The notes under the pieces were generated by a model, which had not been told where the DNA came from, made no database searches, and saw only the letters and a program-made list of their open reading frames with translations. DNA of 64,000 bases from an uncultured Ruminococcus sp. (GTDB lineage Bacteria > Bacillota > Clostridia > Oscillospirales > Ruminococcaceae): positions 1 to 64,000 of the forward strand of contig CAJTOG010000003.1 in NCBI GenBank assembly GCA_910577575.1, given 5' to 3'. Each line of letters starts with the position of its first letter. Position 1 is the first letter of the stretch. Positions 63,605 through 64,000 of this stretch are shown here, piece by piece. The position numbers and the translations under genes were made by a program.

Positions 63605-64000
63605 TTATTTCCAGGTTTTTATAAAATCTTCCTCTGAATTAAGCTTCTTTGCATTTTCAATAAGTGTTTCGACATAAGATTTTGAAATAAAGAACTTGCT
63701 TTCACCATTTACGGCAATAAGGGAAGTCATCGAAGAATAATCATAAAATTCAAAAAGATTTGTACTGTTATCATATGAATCAGTATATTCAAGAACTGCC
63801 ATAGGTTCGCCGGCAGGAATTTTTTCATCAAGAGCAAAATTTTCAGCATTTCCGCTTATCAGGAAACTATAGAACTGTCTGTATCGCTCACTGCTGAATT
63901 CTCCGCCATTCAGAGTTGTTCTGAAATCATCTGATTTCAGCGATTCAATTTCTGCATCAGGGTCAATTCTTTCAGTAACGAATTTATATTCATCATCTCC
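63605..64000 (-). CDS. C-terminal part of a DUF4340-like protein, cut by the window edge
   Basis: The frame is open from base 64000 to a stop at 63605 (131 residues visible), so its start lies outside. It includes GEFSSERYRQFYSFLISGNAEN, a strand-rich segment EYTDSYDNSTNLFEFYDYSSMTSLIAVNGESKFFISKSYVETLIENAKKL and a C-terminal FIKTWK. The pattern of strands with NGExxFFVxxxYVxxLI is reminiscent of DUF4340 proteins, often found with ABC-type gliding or export systems, but the match is by eye. An internal ATG at 63802 has no strong site. Confidence 0.55.
   Translation of the reverse strand, partial: GDDEYKFVTERIDPDAEIESLKSDDFRTTLNGGEFSSERYRQFYSFLISGNAENFALDEKIPAGEPMAVLEYTDSYDNSTNLFEFYDYSSMTSLIAVNGESKFFISKSYVETLIENAKKLNSEEDFIKTWK

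Noticed and set aside
1..64000. CRISPR array, insertion sequence or prophage
   Set aside because: No regularly spaced repeats, transposase-like reading frame or phage structural genes were seen.

Overview
The window is AT-rich (by eye over 60 % A+T), densely coded DNA of a low-GC Gram-positive anaerobe. The best match is a cellulosome-forming Ruminococcus-type member of the Clostridia/Oscillospirales. Reasons: three exported proteins with Thr-rich linkers and C-terminal dockerin modules (an SGNH esterase, a PL11 rhamnogalacturonan lyase, a GH26 mannanase); anaerobic thiazole synthesis through ThiH; a SCIFF ranthipeptide locus; and Firmicute gene neighbourhoods (divIVA-ylmH-sepF-ylmE, mutS-mutL-miaA-hfq, lspA-rluD).

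Layout. 0.4-3.4 kb: a DUF4956 membrane protein and VTC-type polyphosphate polymerase pair, then a secreted SGNH hydrolase. 3.5-9.9 kb: a seven-gene thiamine operon (thiS-thiF-thiG-thiH-tenI-like-thiE/D fusion-thiC) behind a TPP riboswitch with a terminator. 10.1-12.2 kb: a decaying accessory patch with a frameshifted DUF3592 gene and a DUF4417 gene carrying one nonsense and two frameshift lesions. 12.4-13.9 kb: tRNA-Gln(CUG), a diacylglycerol kinase family gene and a TSCPD protein. 13.9-21.9 kb: rpoB-rpoC, with convergent promoters in the rpoB leader. 22-25.5 kb: a small membrane protein, a ComM/YifB-type ATPase and a RodA-type SEDS protein. 25.5-31 kb: a large LacI-sensor/AraC regulator divergent from the dockerin-bearing rhamnogalacturonan lyase. 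31.2-34.8 kb: an ABC-F ATPase, the 45-residue SCIFF peptide and its radical SAM maturase. 34.8-41 kb: glgB, a TetR regulator, an orphan oligopeptide-binding lipoprotein with an M15 carboxypeptidase, and an AraC regulator. 41-60.6 kb: a long minus-strand housekeeping block (split transketolase, HAD phosphatase, rluD, lspA, ileS, divIVA, ylmH, sepF, ylmE, an HlyD-like protein, hfq, miaA, mutL, mutS, ylbF, a dead lipoprotein gene, miaB and a small conserved gene). 60.7-64 kb: the GH26 mannanase, a small conserved gene and a partial gene cut by the window edge.

The themes are plant cell-wall degradation (pectin and mannan enzymes displayed through dockerins), cell envelope growth and division, thiamine self-sufficiency, and translation, tRNA modification and mismatch repair. 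The most distinctive accessory system is the SCIFF ranthipeptide pair. The least explained signals are a candidate terminated small RNA converging on the rpoB promoter, a 43-residue pilin-helix-like ORF, a 16-bp perfect inverted repeat between rpoB and rpoC, and a roughly 375-nt leader before the mannanase gene. No CRISPR array, insertion sequence or prophage was seen.
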